A stretch of DNA of 9,719 nucleotides, from positions 1-9,719 of the forward strand of contig JAFDGP010000147.1 of NCBI GenBank assembly GCA_019309245.1, written 5' to 3'. Numbering within the stretch: the stretch's first letter is position 1; the number at the start of each line of letters is the position of its first letter. The DNA comes from Deltaproteobacteria bacterium. GTDB taxonomy: Bacteria; Desulfobacterota; Desulfobacteria; Desulfobacterales; C00003060. The translations under genes were made by a program, and so were the position numbers. The notes beneath the pieces are model-generated. The model was not told the DNA's origin. It did not search any database and saw nothing but the letters and a program-made list of their open reading frames with translations. This document shows, in pieces, positions 1-5,703 of this stretch.

Positions 1-97
1 GCATAAGGACAAAAAAGGTCATCAACAGGGTGGACATGTCGGCAAAGGTCGCCATCCATGGTGGGGCGCCTTTTTTGGGTTTATCTTTTGAAGCCAT
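1..97 (-). CDS. motB: Flagellar motor stator protein MotB/PomB, N-terminal fragment
   Basis: Partial gene: only the first 32 codons lie in the window and the rest continues past the left edge. The product would be the peptidoglycan-anchored B subunit of the flagellar stator, which pairs with MotA in the inner membrane to couple ion flow to rotation. After a short basic, proline-containing N-terminus, the sequence W-M-A-T-F-A-D-M at residues 14-21 opens the single transmembrane helix. Asp20 matches the ion-binding aspartate of MotB (D32 in E. coli) and PomB (D24 in Vibrio). The F-A-D form resembles PomB rather than the Y-A-D of E. coli MotB. The start lies 8 nt after the motA stop with no clear Shine-Dalgarno, which suggests translational coupling. 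The OmpA-like domain cannot be seen, so the call rests on the N-terminal motif and on the motA neighbour. Confidence 0.9.
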   Translation of the reverse strand, partial: MASKDKPKKGAPPWMATFADMSTLLMTFFVLM

Positions 98-105
98 GTT
101 AAACG

Positions 106-879
106 CTATTTAGACGTCTTAGCAGGCAGGATGGCCGCCCTCTCACGCGACGGCAGTACTCCCAAAAGACGCTCCTGCAAAAGGCGCGGATTTTCATTTT
201 CGGAAATCGAGACCAGGGCCTCGATGATCAAATTGTCATTCAGAATCTCTCTTTTGGTCCGCTGCTCCAACTTGGTTGCAGCGGGCAATAACAAAAAGTT
301 GGCCCACATCGCGCCGTAAAAAGTCGTCAAAAGGGCCACGGCCATGGCCGGCCCGATGGAAGAGGGATCATCGAGTTGAAGAAGCATAATCACCAGTCCG
401 ATCAGGGTTCCGATCATGCCCCATGCCGGTGCGAGTTCCCCCATTTTTTCCAGGATCAGTTGGCTTTCTCCGTGCCGTTCTTCGATTGTATCGCGTTCCA
501 GCTCCATGATCTTTTTGACGGCCGGCCCCTTGGTCCCGTCGGCCACCAGCGCCAGACCCTTTTTTAGAAATTCGTTGCTCGTCTCATATTTTTCCAGGGC
601 CAGAGGGCCTTCTTTTCGGGCGAGGGCTGAGATCTGAATCATGTCTTTTAGGGTTTGGACCAGATCAATACGGTGGACGGTAAAGATCTTAACTGAAATC
701 TTAAATGCACCCAGTACACTCGATAACGGAAAAGAATTGAGCGTCGCCGCCACGGTGCCCCCGAAGACAATCAAAATACTGGAGCCATCAATAAAGTTTG
801 AGATGCTCGCCTTGAGAAGAATCGAAGAAAGGACCAGTCCAGTCCCGACAATCACCCCGATCAGTGTTGCGATATCCAT
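106..879 (-). CDS. motA: Flagellar motor stator protein MotA/PomA
   Basis: A 257-residue A subunit of the flagellar stator, a membrane protein that with MotB forms the ion channel and contacts FliG of the rotor. Length and layout match PomA-type proteins (about 250 residues) rather than the longer E. coli MotA. Four membrane segments are visible at about residues 3-22, 33-50, 150-168 and 182-200, with a large cytoplasmic loop between the second and third. The loop carries R88, K89 and E96, at the same numbers as the rotor-interacting charged residues of Vibrio PomA. Helix 3 has A-P-A-W-G-M-I-G-T (P151, T158) and helix 4 has L-L-T-T (T185, T186); threonines at these places are linked to Na+ coupling in PomA. 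A good AGGGGTGA Shine-Dalgarno (887-894 on this strand) precedes the start and overlaps the stop of the upstream lipoprotein gene, so the two are probably co-transcribed and coupled. Confidence 0.96.
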   Translation of the reverse strand: MDIATLIGVIVGTGLVLSSILLKASISNFIDGSSILIVFGGTVAATLNSFPLSSVLGAFKISVKIFTVHRIDLVQTLKDMIQISALARKEGPLALEKYETSNEFLKKGLALVADGTKGPAVKKIMELERDTIEERHGESQLILEKMGELAPAWGMIGTLIGLVIMLLQLDDPSSIGPAMAVALLTTFYGAMWANFLLLPAATKLEQRTKREILNDNLIIEALVSISENENPRLLQERLLGVLPSRERAAILPAKTSK

Positions 880-892
880 AAGAATGTCACCC

Positions 893-1528
893 CTATCTGT
901 CTTTGAGAAGGTCCTTTAAATCCACAACCGCCTCTCGGGTTGAAGGGCTCTCCGACAGCCCACTATTGTCCCCCTTCCTTGCAAGTGTCCTTGAGGAATC
1001 GCCCCGTATAGGCTCCATACCGCGCTTTGCGCCCGCCCTGAGACGTCGGTAGAGTTTGAGATCATCATCTGTATAGAGTTTTGTGTCTTTTCCCGATGAA
1101 ATCACCACAAAGCTATACTTCGGCCCCTGTGAATATTCGATCATCAGGGGTTTTCCCCAGGCGTCATTCATTGTATAGGGCACCGTGACATTGCCGTCCG
1201 GATGGCGCTCACGGCCTTGACGAATAATCCGATTCTTGACCTCGAACATACGCTTCAGGGTCCAGGATTCCAGGGCGGAACCAATGCTGATTCCCTCCTT
1301 GGACAGGGCGGCATCCGCCTCTGTGAACACCTTGGTATCTTTAAAGTCAATCAGCCGATCAAATTCACGAAGGGCATCCAATACGCGGCCTTCGTGCTGC
1401 AACGACTTGGCCTTTTTGTAGATCGCCAGGGCGGCGTCTTCGGTGGAAGACTTTCCGCACCCCTGGAGCCCGACGAGAACAGCCATGGCTGCCGCTATCC
1501 AAACACACTGTAAAGCTTGAGACTTCAT
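893..1528 (-). CDS. Lipoprotein with GspG-like C-terminal domain, upstream of the stator genes
   Basis: A 211-residue predicted lipoprotein. Residues 1-20 form a lipoprotein signal peptide followed by the lipobox L21-Q22-G23-C24, with glycine after the cysteine. Residues about 30-62 are helical and resemble one TPR-like repeat (A-L-A-I-Y-K-K, then E-G-R-V-L-D-A-L-R-E-F). Residues about 118-158 contain N-D-A-W-G-K-P-L followed by Y-S-F-V-V-I-S-S-G-K-D and T-D-D-D-L. This pattern matches the C-terminal part of type II secretion major pseudopilins (GspG: D-P-W-G-x-P, then S-x-G-x-D, then D-D-I). The hydrophobic N-terminal pilin helix with its methylation site is absent, so this is a soluble lipid-anchored version and not a pilin. 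The start has a strong GGGAGG ribosome site (1533-1539). It is first in the unit with motA and motB, 13 nt before motA, so a role at the flagellar motor or cell envelope is inferred. The tail from about 165 looks disordered and charged. Confidence 0.8.
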   Translation of the reverse strand: MKSQALQCVWIAAAMAVLVGLQGCGKSSTEDAALAIYKKAKSLQHEGRVLDALREFDRLIDFKDTKVFTEADAALSKEGISIGSALESWTLKRMFEVKNRIIRQGRERHPDGNVTVPYTMNDAWGKPLMIEYSQGPKYSFVVISSGKDTKLYTDDDLKLYRRLRAGAKRGMEPIRGDSSRTLARKGDNSGLSESPSTREAVVDLKDLLKDR

Positions 1529-1633
1529 TTTTCCTCCCGGTATTCAAGCCTTCCACGCTCACATGAAACTCGGCGTTTTTTTCGGAAATCATGTTGGTTA
1601 TAAAATATTGGGGTTTATTGCCCTATGGTTTAT

Positions 1634-1660
1634 CCATCGGCCGTCGCCAAAAAAAGTTTA
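1634..1660 (-). promoter_or_regulatory. Sigma-28 (FliA) promoter for the lipoprotein-motA-motB unit
   Basis: On the minus strand TAAACTTT (1660-1653) is followed by exactly 11 nt and then GCCGATGG (1641-1634). The enterobacterial FliA consensus is TAAAGTTT, N11, GCCGATAA, so 7 of 8 and 6 of 8 positions agree with the right spacing. It points to the flagellar lipoprotein-stator genes, whose first start is about 105 nt downstream of the -10. Known biology agrees, since stator genes are usually late, FliA-dependent genes. The match was found by eye and has not been scored against the genome. Confidence 0.72.
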
Positions 1661-1802
1661 CCCCTTTGCCCACTCATTTCAACGGTCAGCATTAATCGGC
1701 GACAGCACACGGGAAATCCCCTTCGCTCGCCTTTCGTTAAAGGAAAAAAGAGCAAAGAAAAAGAGCATCATTTCACCATGGTTTGTCATCCCCTAACAAG
1801 GC

Positions 1803-1831
1803 TGGACAATCCTGGTGGTGTTGAATAAAAT
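1803..1831 (+). promoter_or_regulatory. Sigma-70-type promoter for the glycosyltransferase-like gene
   Basis: TGGACA (1803-1808) and TAAAAT (1826-1831) are separated by 17 nt. Each hexamer matches 5 of 6 positions of TTGACA and TATAAT. Transcription would start near 1838 and leave a leader of about 77 nt before the ATG at 1915. Spacing, orientation and location all suit the downstream gene. Confidence 0.5.
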
Positions 1832-1914
1832 CTTCTCGTCGTCATGAAAACAGACCATAAGAAAACCCGGAATTCCTTGAGGAACTCTCGAAAGCACCGG
1901 ACCTGAAACCCATC

Positions 1915-3018
1915 ATGAGTCCAATTCACTCCCAAACAAAGCCCTTGCGGCTGGCTTTTTTTATCACGCCTCACGGATTCGGCCACGCAGCTCGGGCTTC
2001 AAGTCTGATCGAGGCATTGCACAAAATCCGGCCTGAGTTCCATTTCGAAATCTTTACCACCGTACCTCGCTGGTTTTTCACGGATTCCCTTTCCGCCCGC
2101 TTTTCTTATCACTCTCTGTTGACCGATATCGGCATGATCCAACAAGGTCCGTTAAGAGAAGATGTCTCTAAAACCATTGAGTCCCTGGATGGTTTTTACC
2201 CTTTTTCTCCCGAACTGCTGGGACATGTGGCTCGAAAACTCACGAGGCTCAGGTGCCGCATAGTCTTGTGCGATATTGCAGCCCTGGGCATTGCAATCGC
2301 CAAAAAAGCAGGGATTCCGTCCGTACTGATGGAAAACTTTACCTGGGATTGGATTTATGAAGGCTATGTGGCGTGTAACAAACACATCGCCAAGCACATC
2401 GACTATCTGAAACATCTTTTCAACAGCGTCGACCACCATATCCAAACAGAGCCGGTATGCAGCCCACAAAACGTGGACCTGTTAACACCGCCCATGTCCC
2501 GTGCCCCCAGGACGTCGCGAGAACGCATTCGAAGCGCACTCAACATCCGTGATGACGAAAAGGTGGTGCTGGTCACCATGGGAGGCATCCAGGGCGGGGT
2601 TGACGATCTTGAAATATTGCACGGCCGGTCGGACGTGCGCTTTATTGTGCCAGGTACAAGCTCAAAGAGGCAGGTTCGTGACAACATGATAGTGTTGCCC
2701 CATCACAGCGGTTTTTTCCATCCGGACCTGGTCAACGCCTCTGACGCGGTGATCGGAAAATTGGGTTACAGCACCCTGGCGGAAGCCTATCATGCCGGGC
2801 TGCCCTTTGGATACGTTTCACGGCGCCGATTCCGGGAATCGGAGGTCCTTGCGCGATTTGTCGAACGGAATATGAAAGGTCTTGCCATCAATGAAGAGGA
2901 TTTTCTTGCCGGGCGGTGGATGCCCCAGGTTCCCCACCTGCTGGAATTTCCACGACGGCATACGCCGGTGCCAAACGGCTCAAAGGATGTGGCCGGGTAC
3001 ATCTCAAAGCTGCTTTAA
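1915..3018 (+). CDS. GT-B glycosyltransferase-like protein, related to the L-arabinokinase N-terminal domain
   Basis: A 367-residue soluble protein with the two-domain layout of GT-B (MurG/GT28-like) glycosyltransferases. After about ten residues, a first beta strand runs into the glycine-rich loop T-P-H-G-F-G-H-A (18-25), which matches the V-T-G-H-G-F-G-H-A start of the N-terminal domain of plant and bacterial L-arabinokinases. Other shared blocks are the V-L-C-D-I-A-A-L region (117-124), S-V-L-M-E-N-F-T-W-D-W-I-Y (136-148), and the C-terminal donor-binding-like K-L-G-Y-S-T-L-A-E-A (282-291). There is no GHMP kinase domain, so this is the stand-alone GT-like form, whose substrate is unknown. 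It may transfer or bind a nucleotide sugar. The ATG at 1915 has only a weak ribosome site. The frame is open back to 1861 but has no ATG, GTG or TTG there. It diverges from the motility unit and sits about 150 nt before the next gene, so it is probably monocistronic. Confidence 0.75.
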   Translation: MSPIHSQTKPLRLAFFITPHGFGHAARASSLIEALHKIRPEFHFEIFTTVPRWFFTDSLSARFSYHSLLTDIGMIQQGPLREDVSKTIESLDGFYPFSPELLGHVARKLTRLRCRIVLCDIAALGIAIAKKAGIPSVLMENFTWDWIYEGYVACNKHIAKHIDYLKHLFNSVDHHIQTEPVCSPQNVDLLTPPMSRAPRTSRERIRSALNIRDDEKVVLVTMGGIQGGVDDLEILHGRSDVRFIVPGTSSKRQVRDNMIVLPHHSGFFHPDLVNASDAVIGKLGYSTLAEAYHAGLPFGYVSRRRFRESEVLARFVERNMKGLAINEEDFLAGRWMPQVPHLLEFPRRHTPVPNGSKDVAGYISKLL

Positions 3019-3058
3019 TCCCAGAGTTTCTTTTATAAATAAGTTTAAGGTTGAGGCC

Positions 3059-3075
3059 TTGGTATCAGGTACCAA
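3059..3075. promoter_or_regulatory. Short perfect inverted repeat, possible operator
   Basis: TTGGTA (3059-3064) and TACCAA (3070-3075) are perfect 6-nt arms around the 5-nt loop TCAGG. No run of T follows, so it does not look like a terminator. It lies between the glycosyltransferase-like gene and the OYE gene, about 100 nt before the latter's start and 30 nt before a weak -35-like TTGACT. A binding site for a dimeric regulator is possible, but the arms are short enough to arise by chance. Confidence 0.2.
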
Positions 3076-3105
3076 CGTTGCATAACCAACATGGCGATTT
3101 TTTCG

Positions 3106-3134
3106 TTGACTACCACCCATGCATTGCCTAGTTT
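3106..3134 (+). promoter_or_regulatory. Weak candidate promoter for the OYE-thioesterase-isomerase-hyuAB cluster
   Basis: TTGACT (3106-3111, 5 of 6 to TTGACA) is followed after 17 nt by TAGTTT (3129-3134), which matches only 3 of 6 positions of TATAAT. Its position 39 nt before the OYE start is suitable. It is the best candidate seen in the 154-nt gap, but the -10 is poor, so a regulated promoter or a promoter of another kind is equally possible. Confidence 0.25.
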
Positions 3135-3172
3135 TCTGAAAACTCAGTGGAGACATTTTTTGGGGGTATGCT

Positions 3173-4291
3173 ATGGCGGCATTATTCGACGGCATCGATA
3201 TCAACGGCATGGCCTTGAAGAATCGGGCCGTGCGTTCAGCCACGTGGACGGGTATGGCAGAGGCCGATGGTCAGTACTCAACTCGACTGATTAAGCTGCT
3301 CACGGACCTTGCCTCCGGTGAGGTAGGCTTGATCATCACAGGCTTCGCATACGTTCTTCCGAACGGCAAGGCCCTGTCCGGACAAGCGGGCATCCATAGC
3401 GATGCCATGATACCGAGGCTCAAACAACTCACCGAAAAGATTCACAACGCCGCCGGCAAGATCTGTATGCAGATTGCCCATGCGGGCACTCAGACCATGC
3501 TCCGCCCGAAAAACGACCGGCCGATATGGGGTCCGTCGCCGGTTTACAACAAGGTCTTCAAAAGCACCCCGAAGCCCATGACACAAGCTGAGATCAAACA
3601 AACAGTCCGTGCCTTTGCCCTCGCGGCCGGGCGGGTCAAACAAGCCGGTTTCGATGCCGTCCAGATCCACGCCGCACATGGATACCTGATCGGTCAGTTT
3701 CTTTCTCCTGCGACAAACCGACGTACGGACAAGTTCGGCGGTTCGCTGGAAAATCGGACCAGGTTTCTCTTTCAGATCACCAGAGCGGTTCGGAAGGCGG
3801 TGGGAAAGGACTACCCGGTCCTGGTGAAGCTCAACGCCAAGGACTTTGTCCGGGCAGGGCTGACCCTGGCGGACGGCTTGTCCGTGGCAAAAGGCCTGGA
3901 TGCCCTCGGTGTGGATGCCATCGAGGTCAGCGGCGGCGTTCCCGCCGCAGGTCCGATGGGACCCGCCCGCATGAAGATTCGCAAGGCCGATGACGAAGCC
4001 TATTTCGCAACCATGGCCAAGAAGATCAAGAAACAGGTATCTGCCCCCGTGATGGTGGTGGGCGGAATTCGTTCTTTCAAACGGATCGACACGATTCTCA
4101 GAGCTGGCCATGCCGATCTGGTTTCCATGTCGAGGCCCTTTATCCGGGAACCCGCTCTGATCAAGCGATGGAAGCAAGGCGATCGAAAAAAGGCGGCCTG
4201 TATTTCCTGCAACCAGTGTTTTTCGACAGGCCTCAGCCGCCGAGGCCTTCATTGCGCTGTAAAACGCCAAAAAGAAAAACGCAAGAAATAG
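3173..4291 (+). CDS. Old Yellow Enzyme family NADH:flavin oxidoreductase, single-domain, with C-terminal Cys cluster
   Basis: A 372-residue FMN-binding TIM-barrel oxidoreductase that would reduce activated C=C bonds or act like the first domain of 2,4-dienoyl-CoA reductase. Family blocks in order are L-K-N-R at 16-19, the Q-I-A-H-A-G strand (100-105), Q-I-H-A-A-H-G-Y-L (165-172) with the substrate-binding pair H166/H169, the R-R-T-D-K-F-G-G-S-L-E-N-R signature (183-195), V-G-G-I-R (297-300) and S-R-P-F-I-R-E-P (320-327). The C-terminus has C343-X2-C346-N-Q-C349-X11-C361, close to the 4Fe-4S ligand set of dienoyl-CoA reductase (C-X2-C-X3-C-X11-C). The protein ends about 11 residues later, in a lysine/arginine-rich tail. 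The FAD/NAD(P)H domain of the long enzymes is therefore missing and electrons must come from elsewhere. GGGGG (3162-3166) is a well-placed ribosome site for the ATG at 3173. It is the first gene of the co-directional cluster. The exact substrate is unknown. Confidence 0.9.
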   Translation: MAALFDGIDINGMALKNRAVRSATWTGMAEADGQYSTRLIKLLTDLASGEVGLIITGFAYVLPNGKALSGQAGIHSDAMIPRLKQLTEKIHNAAGKICMQIAHAGTQTMLRPKNDRPIWGPSPVYNKVFKSTPKPMTQAEIKQTVRAFALAAGRVKQAGFDAVQIHAAHGYLIGQFLSPATNRRTDKFGGSLENRTRFLFQITRAVRKAVGKDYPVLVKLNAKDFVRAGLTLADGLSVAKGLDALGVDAIEVSGGVPAAGPMGPARMKIRKADDEAYFATMAKKIKKQVSAPVMVVGGIRSFKRIDTILRAGHADLVSMSRPFIREPALIKRWKQGDRKKAACISCNQCFSTGLSRRGLHCAVKRQKEKRKK

Positions 4292-4321
4292 GAAGGTGCG
4301 GCGGCGCCTCCGGGGGAAACC

Positions 4322-4804
4322 ATGGGCCGGGAAAGAGTCGTATGTGAGTCCAAAGTTCAGATGGCGCAAGTCATGTTCCCGCCTGATGCCAACCAGGCCG
4401 GCAATGTTCATGGGGGAACCATTATGAAGATCATAGACACTGCGGCCGGCATTGCGGCCATGCGCCACTGCCGCACGAATGTGGTGACGGCCTCCATGGA
4501 CCGACTGGATTTCTATGAGCCTGTCTTTATCGGAGAGTTGGTCATTGTACGGGCCTCCATCAACTACGTGGGGGGTACATCAATGGAGGTCGGTGTCCGC
4601 GTGGAGGCGGAAAATCTCTTGACCGGAGAGGTGCGACACACCAACTCGGCATATCTGACCATGGTTTCGCTGGACGACAACCGGCGGCCCACCAAGGCCC
4701 CTGGCATTGTGCCCCAGACCGATGACGAAAAGCGACGCTATAAGGAAGGAGAGGCGAGAGCGCAGCGGCGCAAAGCGTTGCGGAAAAAGGCACACAAGCC
4801 ATAA
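4322..4804 (+). CDS. Hotdog-fold acyl-CoA thioesterase
   Basis: A 160-residue protein of the YciA/BFIT-type acyl-CoA thioesterase group, which hydrolyses acyl-CoA to free acid and CoA in the cytoplasm. The family signature is clear: P-P-D-A-N24-Q-A-G27-N-V-H30-G31-G32, then the central hotdog helix with I-M-K-I-I-D39-T-A-A-G-I-A-A. D39 matches the catalytic acidic residue of this group. The strands that follow (V-T-A-S-M-D-R-L-D-F-Y-E-P at 55-67, G-E-L-V-I-V-R-A-S-I-N-Y-V-G-G-T-S-M-E-V at 71-90) are typical of the fold. The last 25 or so residues form a highly basic, probably helical tail, common in this family. GGGGGA (4312-4317) is a good ribosome site 4 nt before the ATG. It starts 30 nt after the OYE stop and ends 37 nt before the TIM-barrel gene, so it belongs to the same unit. 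Acyl chain preference cannot be read from the sequence. Confidence 0.9.
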   Translation: MGRERVVCESKVQMAQVMFPPDANQAGNVHGGTIMKIIDTAAGIAAMRHCRTNVVTASMDRLDFYEPVFIGELVIVRASINYVGGTSMEVGVRVEAENLLTGEVRHTNSAYLTMVSLDDNRRPTKAPGIVPQTDDEKRRYKEGEARAQRRKALRKKAHKP

Positions 4805-4841
4805 TCACGTCGGAGTCCGCGGGGCGTTCAACCACAACACC

Positions 4842-5651
4842 ATGCTTAACCAAGTGATCAAAAATGTCCAGGTATGCATCCCGTTTATGATGCTTTGCGA
4901 AAAACACCTTCCGATGGTCATCCGGCACAGGATCAACCCGGAAATCGGCCTTGACGGGGATGTCATTGATACATGTTCTCCAAAGGCTCTCGCCGAAGTG
5001 GCGTCGGTTCTGCGACAAGAAGGCTTGGGCGTCACGCTGCACGGGCCGTTTTATGACTTGGTCCCGGGAGGCCTGGACAAGACCATGGTCAAAGCCACCC
5101 GGCGCAGGCTCCGCCAGACCTTTGATCTTATCCCCCTGTTTGAACCGAAATCGATCGTTTGCCACACCGGATTCGATCGAAAAAGATACCATGAGGTCCG
5201 GGATCAGTGGCTAGATACCTCGGTTCAGACCTGGTCACCTCTGGTCGACGACCTCGGGAACACACGGACTGTTCTGGTTCTGGAAAATGTGTATGAAAAG
5301 ACCCCAACCATGCTTGAACGTCTTTTAAAGGCCCTGGATAGCGATCAGGCGGGATTTTGTTTTGACACGGGACACATGAACGCGTTTTCTGATACCGCCA
5401 TGCAGGGCTGGTTGGAGTCCCTGGGTCCCTTTCTTAAGCAAATGCACCTGCACGACAACAATGGAATCTGGGATGACCATCTGGCCCTCGGCAACGGCAA
5501 TATCGACTTTGACACCCTGTTCCGCCACATGGAACTCCGTGGCTTGCGGCCTATCATCACGCTGGAAGCCCATCAAGAAGACTGGGTTTGGGACAGTCTT
5601 AACACCCTGTCTCGGTCAGCCCCTTTTCTTCGTCTCATATCCCGTACCTGA
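4842..5651 (+). CDS. Xylose-isomerase-like TIM-barrel protein (sugar phosphate isomerase/epimerase family)
   Basis: A 269-residue protein of the AP-endonuclease-2/xylose-isomerase-like TIM-barrel superfamily, whose members are divalent-metal isomerases, epimerases, dehydratases or endonucleases. Motifs in barrel order are L-H-G-P-F (66-70), V-C-H-T-G (106-110), V-L-E-N (146-149) with E148, F-D-T-G-H (174-178) with D175 and H178, M-H-L-H-D-N (201-206), G-N-G-N-I-D-F (217-223) and T-L-E-A-H (240-244) with E242. E148, D175, one histidine and E242 are the likely metal ligands. The frame is open further upstream, into the thioesterase gene, but that part is an unrelated overlap. The ATG at 4842 gives a protein that begins just before the first barrel strand. 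Its ribosome site is weak, which fits translation coupled to the gene 37 nt upstream. Substrate is unknown; sugar phosphate isomerase is only the family label. Confidence 0.82.
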   Translation: MLNQVIKNVQVCIPFMMLCEKHLPMVIRHRINPEIGLDGDVIDTCSPKALAEVASVLRQEGLGVTLHGPFYDLVPGGLDKTMVKATRRRLRQTFDLIPLFEPKSIVCHTGFDRKRYHEVRDQWLDTSVQTWSPLVDDLGNTRTVLVLENVYEKTPTMLERLLKALDSDQAGFCFDTGHMNAFSDTAMQGWLESLGPFLKQMHLHDNNGIWDDHLALGNGNIDFDTLFRHMELRGLRPIITLEAHQEDWVWDSLNTLSRSAPFLRLISRT

Positions 5652-5703
5652 ATCCGTGCACAATCATCGGATCTGCCGGCGAGAATTGAAATGGTTTGAT
5701 AAC

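Larger units (their letters stand above)
1529..1914. other. Divergent intergenic region between the stator unit and the glycosyltransferase-like gene
   Basis: About 385 bases without a convincing gene. Short open frames here lack plausible ribosome sites and protein-like composition. The region separates two divergent transcription units and holds the leftward FliA-type promoter (1634-1660) and the rightward sigma-70-type promoter (1803-1831). A purine-rich, A-rich stretch lies at about 1738-1770. No tRNA, repeat array or rho-independent terminator was seen. Confidence 0.6.

Noticed and set aside
1563..1828. Two overlapping plus-strand open frames of 67-77 codons between the divergent genes
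   Set aside because: Both cover the promoter region, have no ribosome site and no protein-like pattern, and the FliA-type promoter on the other strand explains the sequence better.
1844..1906. A 20-codon ATG frame in the leader of the glycosyltransferase-like gene
   Set aside because: It is rich in lysine, arginine and asparagine, lacks a ribosome site, and has no run of one amino acid or hairpins that would suggest attenuation.
4292..4321. GC-rich GGCGCC palindrome between the OYE and thioesterase genes
   Set aside because: It is too short to be a terminator and sits next to the GGGGGA ribosome site of the next gene. It is probably just base composition.
3278..4468. Long 396-codon open frame on the minus strand opposite the OYE and thioesterase genes
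   Set aside because: It lies fully antisense to two genes with clear family motifs, has histidine/arginine/glycine-rich composition typical of a shadow frame in GC-rich DNA, and shows no recognisable domain.
4707..4841. Upstream extension of the TIM-barrel frame by 45 codons
   Set aside because: It overlaps the thioesterase gene in another frame and its residues do not resemble the family. The ATG at 4842 gives a protein that begins right before the first barrel strand.
5461..5703. Upstream extension of the hyuA frame
   Set aside because: It overlaps the end of the isomerase gene. The family start R-V-A-T-D-I-G-G-T-F-T-D begins at the ATG at 5704.
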